From the IMG/VR virus record IMGVR_UViG_3300009184_002427, positions 1-27,642 of that record: 27,642 nt of DNA; one strand, written 5' to 3'. A model generated the notes under the pieces. It saw only the letters and a list, made by a program, of their open reading frames with translations. It was not told where the DNA came from and made no database searches. Positions 6,497 through 11,954 of this stretch are shown in pieces. Both the position numbers and the translations under genes were made by a program. This stretch comes from a virus. How positions within the stretch are numbered: position 1 is the stretch's first letter; the number at the start of each line of letters is the position of its first letter.

Positions 6497-6727
6497 TTAG
6501 TTCTCTTCAGTCTTAACTGCAGCAGCAACGTCTTCGGCTGATGGAACACGACCAAAGGCTGGGTCGTTTGGGTTAACATAGCGAATAGCTACTGGAAGCA
6601 ATGCAGCCCAAAGTGCATTAGCAAGCTGCATTGGATCTGTGATCCCTGCAGCATAGAGTGCGATACCAGCAGCCAAGAGGCTACGTCCATACGATGCAAG
6701 TAGTTCTACTAATTGCTTTGTATTCAT
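6497..6727 (-). CDS. Small membrane protein, holin-like
   Basis: 76 residues. Two hydrophobic stretches, about 15-30 (GRSLLAAGIALYAAGI) and 38-50 (ALWAALLPVAIRYV), are followed by NPNDPAFGR and an acidic tail. The LPVAIRYVNPNDPAFGR block occurs in small phage membrane proteins often annotated as holins. The actual lysins lie 3 kb away, so the function is uncertain. The start ATG overlaps the upstream stop by 4 nt (6724-6727). Three consecutive genes are coupled this way down from 7385. The hairpin at 6461-6482 should end this transcript. Confidence 0.68.
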   Translation of the reverse strand: MNTKQLVELLASYGRSLLAAGIALYAAGITDPMQLANALWAALLPVAIRYVNPNDPAFGRVPSAEDVAAAVKTEEN

Positions 6728-7143
6728 TTTGTTTCTCCTTGTTTATTTTCTTCAGGTAATAGTTTTTGTAGTTCACGATATGCAGCCAGAATATCTTCTA
6801 GCCCTTCTATATGTGGACTTGGTATTACCCTTCCATACTTGTCGAAGTATTCAAGTCGTGGACCTGCTTGTTCGACAAACTTGTTTAAACCATCTTGGAC
6901 TGTCTCAATATACTGAAATGCCCAGTCTCGTGATTCAGATATAAATGCTAGAAAGCCTTCAGTTTGTTCAATATTATTTTCAGAAGTTTTTTCTTCTATG
7001 TTATCTAATATTATTTTCTTATCAATCATTACCTGAAGTAACTCATTTACTAAGTTTTTTGTAAAAACTTTTTCTTTAATGAGTAATCCAACTAATACTA
7101 TAATTACTGCTGGCAATAATCCAATTGCAATTATTTCAATCAC
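6724..7143 (-). CDS. N-terminally membrane-anchored hypothetical protein
   Basis: 139 residues. The first 22 (IEIIAIGLLPAVIIVLVGLL) form one hydrophobic segment followed by KEK, so the protein is likely anchored with the remainder in the cytoplasm. The body is helical and charged (FLAFISESRDWAFQYIETVQ, later LEDILAAYRELQKLL) and could form a coiled coil or bundle. It overlaps both neighbours by 4 nt. I do not recognise a named family; similar small anchored proteins are common near actinophage lysis genes. Function unknown. Confidence 0.7.
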   Translation of the reverse strand: MIEIIAIGLLPAVIIVLVGLLIKEKVFTKNLVNELLQVMIDKKIILDNIEEKTSENNIEQTEGFLAFISESRDWAFQYIETVQDGLNKFVEQAGPRLEYFDKYGRVIPSPHIEGLEDILAAYRELQKLLPEENKQGETK

Positions 7144-7385
7144 TGTGGCACTGCCTTTCGTGTTAGCTGTACAATTGCACCATTATCTTCTAGTGCAGCT
7201 TTTACTCTTACCATATATTCTACAGCAGCACGTTTGTCTGTGTCAAGTAGTTTCATAAACTTAATTTCATCTGCTACTAATTCAATCCAGCCAATGCCCT
7301 CAGTACTATGCTCAACAATATCTAGCCCAAATCCCTTTGGTGCAGTGATTGAATGAACGGCACGTTTCATTTCATCTGTATACAT
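7140..7385 (-). CDS. Hypothetical protein (81 aa)
   Basis: 81 residues, soluble, mixed alpha/beta by appearance: MYTDEMKRAVHSITAPKGFG, then a hydrophobic strand-like GIGWIELVADEIKFMKLL and a helix-like KRAAVEYMVRVKAALED. AGGAGG lies just upstream of the ATG (7383-7385). It overlaps the next gene downstream by 4 nt and forms a coupled trio with it and 6497-6727. No family recognised and no metal-binding or catalytic motif seen. Confidence 0.65.
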   Translation of the reverse strand: MYTDEMKRAVHSITAPKGFGLDIVEHSTEGIGWIELVADEIKFMKLLDTDKRAAVEYMVRVKAALEDNGAIVQLTRKAVPQ

Positions 7386-7393
7386 AATACCTC

Positions 7394-7678
7394 CTAATCG
7401 TTTGTTAGATTTTTCCAGGTCTCAGCCCAATCAGCCTTTGACCTATGCTTATTAAATTCTCGTGAGATCTTTCCATTTTCAAGATAGACTCCGCCCCAGA
7501 CTCCCCAAGCTTTCTGAGAAACACCAGTAGCAAAACATAGTCTTGCAACAGGACAGCCTGAGCAAAGATTATCTATCCCTACTCTGAGATCGAGATCTTC
7601 TTCATATTTGTCGAAGAATAGGTTGGTGTCGTAACCTTCGCATCGTGCATCATTTTTCCAATTTTCACTTTGCATCAT
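7394..7678 (-). CDS. whiB: WhiB-family iron-sulfur transcription factor
   Basis: Starting at ATG 7678, the protein is 94 residues. It has the full WhiB signature: Cys13 in ARCEG, then Cys39, Cys42 and Cys48 (LCSGCPVARLC) to hold a [4Fe-4S] cluster, the GVWGG turn at 59-63, and a basic C-terminal helix (REFNKHRSK) for DNA contact. WhiB proteins occur only in Actinobacteria and their phages, where they bind the primary sigma factor and alter transcription; mycobacteriophage TM4 WhiB represses host whiB2. A longer frame reaches 7768, but that part overlaps the upstream gene in another frame and lacks WhiB homology, so I chose the internal ATG with GGGG just before it. This is the best host indicator in the window. 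Confidence 0.92.
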   Translation of the reverse strand: MMQSENWKNDARCEGYDTNLFFDKYEEDLDLRVGIDNLCSGCPVARLCFATGVSQKAWGVWGGVYLENGKISREFNKHRSKADWAETWKNLTND

Positions 7679-7886
7679 TCCCCACAAACTTATTGGGAAT
7701 TTCCCAACCGTCATATCTAAGATTGTAGTTTTTCTGAACGAACCATTCCTTATTACGGAATAAACCATTTGATTTCATCCATCCAGTTGGTGATGGTGTA
7801 ATTTCTTTTACATTCCAGCCATCCCATAGAAGAGACTTATTGTTTTCTACAATGGTCTCCATTTGTTCTAGAGAGTTAATCTTCAT
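7665..7886 (-). CDS. Hypothetical phage protein with Trp-rich repeats
   Basis: 73 residues with repeated aromatic motifs: LLWDGWNVKEI, SPTGWMKSNGLFRNKEW and LRYDGWEIP. The spacing of Gly-Trp pairs suggests a small beta-sheet protein. Similar proteins are found next to whiB genes in actinophages, but I know no assigned function. It overlaps whiB by 14 nt and the upstream deaminase by 11 nt, so the three are translationally linked. It is real because the repeat pattern and overlaps fit, and because the competing N-terminal part of the whiB frame looks non-coding. Confidence 0.65.
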   Translation of the reverse strand: MKINSLEQMETIVENNKSLLWDGWNVKEITPSPTGWMKSNGLFRNKEWFVQKNYNLRYDGWEIPNKFVGNDAK

Positions 7887-8256
7887 TATCTTCTCCTATT
7901 GTATATATTACTTTTTTGATTTCTGCCGCATCAATTACTGACTGGCATCGGATGCAAGGTTTGCTATCTCTATCTAAACCTTTATTATTTACTCTAGCTA
8001 CATAGATAATAGCACCCTTGACATTCCAGTTTGCATCCCTAATTGCATCAACCTCAGCGTGTACTGAGCAATGTGTTTTAATGTGTTCAGGTGATACATA
8101 ATAAGGATTATTACGATCTTTATTATAGCCTGTGCCTACTACTCGTCCAGACTTTACTACTACCGCTCCGTGCATTCTACGAGACTTCGATTTCGAAGCA
8201 AAATATCGTGCAACAGAAAGGTAAGCTTTTTCTTTATTACTCAGGTCATACTCCAT
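7876..8256 (-). CDS. Deoxycytidylate (dCMP) deaminase family protein
   Basis: 126 residues with both zinc-site motifs of the cytidine/deoxycytidylate deaminase fold: HAE at 66-68 (CSVHAEVDAI) and PCIRC at 100-104, giving ligands His66, Cys101 and Cys104 and proton shuttle Glu68. MHGAVVVKSGRVVGTGYN (28-45) is the substrate-side strand pair. The reaction would be dCMP to dUMP, feeding dTMP synthesis. The length is at the short end for dCMP deaminases (ComEB-like), and the long allosteric insert is not obvious, so a related nucleotide deaminase is possible. It abuts the gene at 8256 (1-nt overlap) and fits the phage's other nucleotide genes. Confidence 0.85.
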   Translation of the reverse strand: MEYDLSNKEKAYLSVARYFASKSKSRRMHGAVVVKSGRVVGTGYNKDRNNPYYVSPEHIKTHCSVHAEVDAIRDANWNVKGAIIYVARVNNKGLDRDSKPCIRCQSVIDAAEIKKVIYTIGEDNED

Positions 8257-8606
8257 TAGTATCTAAAAATCCCGACTTCAATTTCTTTGTCCTCTGCTTC
8301 ACGCACAAGATCAGAAGTTGATTCTTTTGGCTTACTAAAAAATGCAAAGTAGTCCAGTGTATGGATAGCATCTTTTAGTGCTTTTGGTGGCAACTTAAAT
8401 ACTCTGGTACGGATACCCTGAGCTTTTAGACTACGTTCTGTTATGTTGATAAACTCCATTGCAAAAGCATTTGTCTTTGCAGGTCCAGCAGAATAAAGAA
8501 AAAATTCTTCATCGCCTTCTTTAATTTCTGAAAGAGCGACACGCATTGCACGTAGGAATACGTTGTAGTCCTCAAAGGCTTTTGTCCCTTGAATACCAAT
8601 CTTCAT
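8256..8606 (-). CDS. SLOG/DUF2493-like Rossmann-fold protein (tentative)
   Basis: 116 residues. MKIGIQGTKAFEDYNVFLRA resembles the opening of SLOG-superfamily proteins (DprA/YspA-like, DUF2493), where a strand and Gly-rich turn bind nucleotide-derived ligands. FFLYSAGPAKTNAFAMEFI occupies the position of the usual 'sGgA.GaD..a..' motif. Basic RTRVFKLPPKALK follows. The canonical GGARG is replaced by SAGPAKT, so the match is weak. It lies 1 nt from the deaminase and 1 nt from the upstream gene. A nucleotide-sensing or processing role is inference only. Confidence 0.6.
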   Translation of the reverse strand: MKIGIQGTKAFEDYNVFLRAMRVALSEIKEGDEEFFLYSAGPAKTNAFAMEFINITERSLKAQGIRTRVFKLPPKALKDAIHTLDYFAFFSKPKESTSDLVREAEDKEIEVGIFRY

Positions 8607-8607
8607 T

Positions 8608-9003
8608 TTACAATCCTTCTTTTAGTTTTTCAACAATGAACATCATCTTATTTAATTGTACCTTATCCATAGCCATTGTGTCAACCTCTCTGGCTGTATC
8701 CCTTTCAACTTCACCATTTACCACATCAGCCGTAAAGACACTATTGTTCTTGATCCAATATGCTTGACTATCTACTATGAGTATGCGTATACTTACACTA
8801 TCAAAATGTTTGGTGGACTGTGTTGTTGCTTTTGGAAATGATTCATCTGGAGCAAACATCTTCTTTAATAACTCATTGTTATTACTTTGTGAGACAACAA
8901 GCTTGAAAGATTTTTTCATATGCCCAGTATTTTTTTGCAACCATCTATATGTAATAAACATAGTGACTGCAGTGATTATTGAACCAAGTAAATATTCTAA
9001 CAT
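8608..9003 (-). CDS. N-terminally anchored hypothetical protein
   Basis: 131 residues. Residues 2-22 (LEYLLGSIITAVTMFITYRW) form a membrane segment followed by basic KKNTGHMKKS, which predicts a cytoplasmic C-terminal domain. The soluble part has a strand-rich stretch (VSIRILIVDSQAYWIKNNSV) and a C-terminal helix with AREVDTMAMDKVQLNKMMF. No family recognised. A TATAAT (9021-9016) lies about 12 nt upstream of the ATG with a weak AGG site, so the gene may have its own promoter. Confidence 0.65.
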   Translation of the reverse strand: MLEYLLGSIITAVTMFITYRWLQKNTGHMKKSFKLVVSQSNNNELLKKMFAPDESFPKATTQSTKHFDSVSIRILIVDSQAYWIKNNSVFTADVVNGEVERDTAREVDTMAMDKVQLNKMMFIVEKLKEGL

Positions 9004-9015
9004 ATGACCTAATTA

Positions 9016-9021
9016 ATTATA
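9016..9021 (-). promoter_or_regulatory. Possible -10 element upstream of 9003
   Basis: A perfect TATAAT on the minus strand lies 12 nt before the start of the gene at 9003. No recognisable -35 is found at 16-18 nt, so support is limited to the hexamer and its position in a short intergenic gap. Confidence 0.3.
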
Positions 9022-9351
9022 CTACGACTGTTCCATAATTGATCGAATTACGGCAATAAGATTTAGTCGCATAGATTCTGGCAATGCCCTGATCGCTTCT
9101 GGGTCTGAGGCTTTATCTGTCAAAGTTACGGATGGGTCACTTGCGGTGATGTCCATAGAAATAAATCCATTTTCCCAAAGAAATATAATTTCTCTGTACA
9201 TCATTGTAATAACATTATTGTAAACTTCTTCATCAATTTCTTTTAGCTTGTCTGTAAATTTATATAAAAATTCACCAGATTCAGTAAGGGTTGCAACCTC
9301 TATTCCGCCACCAAGAATTAATTCATCGAGTCTAGTTAGGTTTTCATTCAT
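9022..9351 (-). CDS. Hypothetical phage protein (109 aa)
   Basis: 109 residues, acidic and mostly helical: MNENLTRLDELILGGG, YKFTDKLKEIDEEVYNNVIT, a hydrophobic MYREIIFLWENGFISMDI and a C-terminal MRLNLIAVIRSIMEQS. No membrane segment, metal site or catalytic motif seen. It shares 1 nt with the upstream zinc protein, so the pair is likely co-translated. Family not recognised. Confidence 0.65.
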   Translation of the reverse strand: MNENLTRLDELILGGGIEVATLTESGEFLYKFTDKLKEIDEEVYNNVITMMYREIIFLWENGFISMDITASDPSVTLTDKASDPEAIRALPESMRLNLIAVIRSIMEQS

Positions 9352-9587
9352 TAGTCATTGCCCTTCAATCGGTTTTGAATAAGTTTTTCACGCTCGTCAA
9401 CAAGTTCAAATGCAAACTCAAGCATCCTAGCTGACCCAAGTGGATCGTTTTCAATCTTACCAAAGTGGTGAGCACAGAAGAATAGGTCTCCAGTTACTCC
9501 AGTTGCTTTGACGTAGGCTTCTGAGCCACAAGCATCACATCGATCAGTTGCAGAAAGGATAAATTCTTTTACTTCAGTTTCAATCAT
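9351..9587 (-). CDS. DUF7455-like small zinc-binding protein
   Basis: 78 residues with a compact metal site: Cys17 and Cys20 (DRCDACGSEAYV) and Cys38 and His41 (LFFCAHHF). The 'DRCdaCgaeAyV...lfFCaHH' pattern is typical of a small actinobacterial protein family (DUF7455) also carried by actinophages. Role unknown. The C-terminal half is a charged helix (EFAFELVDEREKLIQN) not usual in the shortest family members. The position between two small genes and the host-type domain support an actinobacterial host. Confidence 0.75.
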   Translation of the reverse strand: MIETEVKEFILSATDRCDACGSEAYVKATGVTGDLFFCAHHFGKIENDPLGSARMLEFAFELVDEREKLIQNRLKGND

Positions 9588-9596
9588 AGAAACCCC

Positions 9597-9773
9597 TTAT
9601 CTATCAGTGGAATAAAAACCAGAGCCTTTAAAACTAACTCCTATATTAGAGTATACCCTAGTTAGTGCAGAATTGCAAGTCTTGCAAGTATATCCAGGGT
9701 CATCTTCTGTCATCCCACGACTAACAGTTATTATGTTATTACAGGTTTGACACTTATATTCATAATAAGCCAT
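9597..9773 (-). CDS. FmdB-family zinc-ribbon protein
   Basis: A 58-residue ORF, ATG 9773-9771 to TAA 9599-9597, with AAGGA upstream. The start MAYYEYKCQTC and the pairs Cys8/Cys11 and Cys30/Cys33 (YTCKTC) form a zinc ribbon. The C-terminal GVSFKGSGFYSTD matches the conserved 'FKGsGFY.tD' ending of FmdB-type (CxxC_CxxC_SSSS) proteins. These are common in Actinobacteria and their phages; function is poorly defined, with a regulatory role proposed for the founding member. The gene follows a TATAAT promoter and a G/C hairpin that sits at the expected start of its mRNA. Confidence 0.85.
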   Translation of the reverse strand: MAYYEYKCQTCNNIITVSRGMTEDDPGYTCKTCNSALTRVYSNIGVSFKGSGFYSTDR

Positions 9774-9793
9774 ACTAATCCTTAAAAAGTAAT

Positions 9794-9850
9794 CCCCCCA
9801 GAAAAATCTAGGGGGACTACCATTATACTATAGATCAGCTATTTATCCAA
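9794..9850 (-). promoter_or_regulatory. Promoter with 5'-terminal hairpin upstream of the FmdB-like gene
   Basis: Minus strand: TTGGAT (9850-9845), 17-nt spacer, TATAAT (9827-9822). Six nt further a stem of five C-G pairs plus AGA/TCT (9815-9794, one bulged A) begins where transcription should start. The stem could also be a terminator for the lysin gene ending at 9843, but the run of T is 5 nt away from it and interrupted. AAGGA and the ATG at 9773 follow. Confidence 0.5.
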
Positions 9851-10532
9851 TAGCAGCCCAAGTATTTGGACCAACAATTCCGTCTGCTGTTAAGCCATGA
9901 CCTTGCTGAAAAGCAATTACTGCCTTCTTTGTGTTAGGACCAAAATCTCCATCTGCAGTAATCTTAAGTTTCTTTTGTAGATACTTAACATCTGCTCCTT
10001 TTGACCCCACCTTAACAGTTGCACGTGCTTTTGGAGCAGATACAACTGGTGCTGGAGTTGCTGCAGCTGCTGGAGTTGTTGTGGTTGCTGGAACTACTGC
10101 GGCTACTGGAGCCACCTGTCCATGCATGATAACCTCAAAGTCAACGTTGCCAGCTGGGGTTGTGTGGCTGTGATCCTTACTAAATGCAAAGTGTAGATGT
10201 GGACCATATCCGTTTTCTTTGCCAAGACCAGAAGCACCACTGAGTCCAAGCTGCTGACCCTTGGTAACTTTAGTTCCAGGTGCTACGTCGATTCTGCTAA
10301 GATGAAGATAGTCTGCAAAACCTCCTTCAGCTAGATCTAGCCAAACCATGCGTCCACCTGCCCCTTTAATTGATGTTACTGTTTTACAAACTGTTCCGTC
10401 TCCGATTGCCAAGACTGGTGTTCCAACTTTAACTACGTAGTCAACTCCTGGATTCTTTGATCCACGAGCCTTGTGGTCAGCAAAATTATCACTGATCTTT
10501 GTTGTTTTAGTTGGTCTCTGAAAATTTGTCAT
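9843..10532 (-). CDS. M23/LytM-like endolysin with C-terminal peptidoglycan-binding domain
   Basis: 229 residues. Residues 25-120 have the LytM fold: KNPGVDY (26-32), VGTPVLAIGDGTV, YLHLS with His77, and GPHLHFAF with His112 and His114. Residues 140-170 are an Ala/Pro/Thr-rich linker. Residues 170-229 form a PG_binding_1 domain (GSKGADVKYLQKKL, GDFGPNTKKAVIAFQ, DGIVGPNTW). M23 enzymes cut peptide cross-bridges in the wall using zinc held by HxxxD and HxH. Here the first His is Asn27 (N-P-G-V-D), so catalysis is in doubt. The neighbour at 10636 has an intact site. Start ATG has GAAGGAG upstream, and a promoter and hairpin precede it. Likely works at lysis or as a tail or wall-binding factor. 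Confidence 0.85.
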   Translation of the reverse strand: MTNFQRPTKTTKISDNFADHKARGSKNPGVDYVVKVGTPVLAIGDGTVCKTVTSIKGAGGRMVWLDLAEGGFADYLHLSRIDVAPGTKVTKGQQLGLSGASGLGKENGYGPHLHFAFSKDHSHTTPAGNVDFEVIMHGQVAPVAAVVPATTTTPAAAATPAPVVSAPKARATVKVGSKGADVKYLQKKLKITADGDFGPNTKKAVIAFQQGHGLTADGIVGPNTWAAIG

Positions 10533-10550
10533 AATGTTCTCCTTCTAGAA

Positions 10551-10604
10551 AAGGAAATAACCTCTTCCTTATCTATTGTACCACTTTATCTACCAAGTTG
10601 GTAG
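10551..10604 (-). promoter_or_regulatory. Extended -10 promoter with palindrome and 5' hairpin upstream of lysin
   Basis: Minus-strand TGGTACAAT gives an extended -10 (10580-10575). Nine nt upstream is a palindrome CTACCAA-C-TTGGTAG (10590-10604), which spans the -35 area and may be an operator. Four nt downstream a 6-bp stem AAGGAA/TTCCTT (10551-10556 with 10565-10570) begins at the expected start of transcription, then GAAGGAG and the ATG at 10532. Confidence 0.5.
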
Positions 10605-10633
10605 AGAATAGTACGACACGAAAGAGGCTATTT
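10555..10633. repeat. Long-range inverted repeat flanking the lysin promoter
   Basis: AAATAACCTCTT (10555-10566) and AAGAGGCTATTT (10622-10633) are inverted copies with one mismatch in 12, 55 nt apart, enclosing the promoter and the CTACCAA palindrome. The left arm competes with the short AAGGAA/TTCCTT hairpin, so the two structures would be mutually exclusive in an RNA. Confidence 0.45.
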
Positions 10634-10635
10634 AC

Positions 10636-11256
10636 TTATTTAGTTTTCTTTGGAGCTGGTGTTACTACTGGCTTAACTGGTGCGGTCAGGCTTGCTTCCG
10701 CAACTGTTGCACCAGATTCATCGTGCGTTGGTGTTGGAAGTACTGGATCTTCTGGCAGAGCAGCTACTTCAGCGGTAGCAATAGACTTCTCCCATTCAAT
10801 AAGGTGTTTGAAGAACTTGACAGGCTCGATGTATCCGATACCAGTGGCATTCCAAGTGTGAATTCTTCCCTTATGTAGTTCCCAATGCAGGTGCTTACCA
10901 GTTGACATACCAGTTGAACCCATCTTACCAATTGGAGTTCCAGCTTCAATCTTCTGACCTACCTTGACCTTTACAGATCCGTCTGCCATATGAGCATAAA
11001 GGGTTGTGTACCACTCACCTTTAATTTTGTGCAAAAGAGTAACAGAGTTTCCAAACCCAGCTGGGTTATTTCCAACTGCAATTACCTTACCCTTGTATGG
11101 GGCTTCAATCCAACAAGGTTCTTGCGAGGACCAAATATCGGTTCCATTGTGGTGTCTTTTGTCTTTATAGACTGGGTGAATACGCCAACCCATGTATGAT
11201 GTTACACTCCATTTTTTCCCTGGATTTCCATCAATTGCATATTGTGCTTTAGTCAT
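10636..11256 (-). CDS. M23 (LytM-like) peptidase, canonical active site
   Basis: 206 residues. The zinc site is complete: His36 and Asp40 in RHHNGTDIW, His89 in LYAHM, and His122 and His124 in GKHLHWEL. The fold strands GKVIAVG, GNSVTLLHK and AGTPIGKMGSTGMSTG are all recognisable. The C-terminal 50 residues are a Pro/Thr/Lys-rich tail (VLPTPTHDESG, PVVTPAPKKTK) without a known binding domain. It should cleave peptidoglycan peptides. No signal peptide, so release would depend on a holin. A near-perfect AAGGAGGTCA Shine-Dalgarno precedes the ATG at 11256, implying high expression. TATACT (11286-11281) lies upstream, and read-through from the tRNA promoter is also possible. Confidence 0.88.
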   Translation of the reverse strand: MTKAQYAIDGNPGKKWSVTSYMGWRIHPVYKDKRHHNGTDIWSSQEPCWIEAPYKGKVIAVGNNPAGFGNSVTLLHKIKGEWYTTLYAHMADGSVKVKVGQKIEAGTPIGKMGSTGMSTGKHLHWELHKGRIHTWNATGIGYIEPVKFFKHLIEWEKSIATAEVAALPEDPVLPTPTHDESGATVAEASLTAPVKPVVTPAPKKTK

Positions 11257-11299
11257 AGTTTTATGACCTCCTTCTATACAAGTATATCAGGATTCTTTG

Positions 11300-11372
11300 A
11301 GCCACCTCTCGGATTCGAACCGAGCACCTGATCGTTACAAAGGACCTGCTCTACCAAATGAGCTAAGGCGGC
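11300..11372 (-). tRNA. tRNA-Thr (anticodon UGU)
   Basis: Minus-strand cloverleaf: acceptor GCCGCCT pairs with AGGTGGC (one G-U), D-arm AGCTC/GAGC, anticodon loop TTTGTAA with TGT at its centre, T-arm CTCGG-TTCGAAT-CCGAG. The anticodon stem has one C-C mismatch next to the loop. CCA is not encoded. Four nt separate it from tRNA-Asn. UGU reads ACA-type Thr codons, which are common in these AT-rich genes. Confidence 0.9.
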
Positions 11373-11376
11373 GGTG

Positions 11377-11449
11377 CTCCCCCTCGTGGACTCGAACCAC
11401 GGACCTTAGAGTTAACAGCTCTCTGCTCTGCCGACTGAGCTAAGGAGGA
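11377..11449 (-). tRNA. tRNA-Asn (anticodon GUU)
   Basis: Minus-strand cloverleaf: acceptor TCCTCCT with AGGGGGA, D-arm AGCTC/GAGC, anticodon loop CTGTTAA (GTT), T-arm CGTGG-TTCGAGT-CCACG, discriminator G, no encoded CCA. It is the first of two tRNAs behind a consensus promoter at 11479-11507. Asn is abundant in the AT-rich cargo genes (hydrolase and glycosyltransferases). Confidence 0.9.
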
Positions 11450-11458
11450 ATAGACAAA

Positions 11459-11507
11459 CCCTCTTAAGTTATATACCTATTATACAGGAACCTAAGAGGG
11501 GTGTCAA
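11459..11507 (-). promoter_or_regulatory. Perfect consensus promoter of the tRNA pair with overlapping inverted repeat
   Basis: Minus strand: TTGACA (11507-11502), 17-nt spacer, TATAAT (11484-11479). An 8-bp inverted repeat, CCCTCTTA (11459-11466) and TAAGAGGG (11493-11500), puts one arm in the spacer and the other just after the start point. That arrangement suits an operator; alternatively it is a weak hairpin ending the 11512 gene's transcript. Confidence 0.75.
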
Positions 11508-11511
11508 GTTA

Positions 11512-11757
11512 CTATCTTGGATCTGGTGTGTTTGCGGCAAATGCATCGTTGATTTCTGTCTTTGAAAGCTTACCATCATTTAGGTAGCTACGAGAAAGAT
11601 CCTCAACAACATTTGCAACTCCCATTACACCTGCAAGGATTGCAGTCTGTACGGTGTCAATTCCAATGATTGCACCAGCACCAACTGTTGTTAATGCTGA
11701 AACTAGGAATAGTGCGACCATTCTTCCGATGATGCTCATTGTTGTTTCTTTATCCAT
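11512..11757 (-). CDS. Holin-like small membrane protein (81 aa)
   Basis: Starting at ATG 11757, which has AAAGGAG 8 nt upstream (a GTG at 11766 lies too close to that site). Two hydrophobic segments: about 10-34 (GRMVALFLVSALTTVGAGAI) and 37-53 (DTVQTAILAGVMGVANVV). A charged C-terminus follows (NDGKLSKTEINDAF). The small size, two membrane helices, polar tail and location beside lysins fit a holin, but sequence does not prove it. It is coupled to the membrane protein upstream. Confidence 0.72.
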   Translation of the reverse strand: MDKETTMSIIGRMVALFLVSALTTVGAGAIIGIDTVQTAILAGVMGVANVVEDLSRSYLNDGKLSKTEINDAFAANTPDPR

Positions 11758-11762
11758 ATATA

Positions 11763-11954
11763 TCACTCCTTTCCTTTATCTTTTGGATTGCGTAGTCTGA
11801 ATGTTATTATCCAAACTGAGATAGTTATTAGGATTAGATACCCTGTTAACTCTCTGGCAGACCCTTCTAATACTAGCCAGGCAATAGCCATACCTAGAAG
11901 TGTCCAAGATTGCTCAATCATATCCTTGAGTAAATCTGCAAAAAATTTCTTCAT
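11763..11954 (-). CDS. Small two-helix membrane protein, holin or antiholin candidate
   Basis: 63 residues: MKKFFADLLKDMIEQS, then membrane segments at about 17-29 (WTLLGMAIAWLVL) and 38-53 (TGYLILITISVWIITF), then a basic tail RLRNPKDKGKE. Similar short proteins occur in actinophage lysis cassettes. Its AAGGAGG Shine-Dalgarno is encoded inside the last codons of the surface-protein gene (AGG AGG ATA TAA), and its ATG begins directly after that stop. Together with the 11512 gene it forms a plausible holin pair. Confidence 0.72.
   Translation of the reverse strand: MKKFFADLLKDMIEQSWTLLGMAIAWLVLEGSARELTGYLILITISVWIITFRLRNPKDKGKE

Noticed and set aside
7679-7768. N-terminal extension of WhiB
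   Set aside because: It overlaps the Trp-repeat gene and lies before the WhiB domain; the ATG at 7678 gives a typical WhiB.
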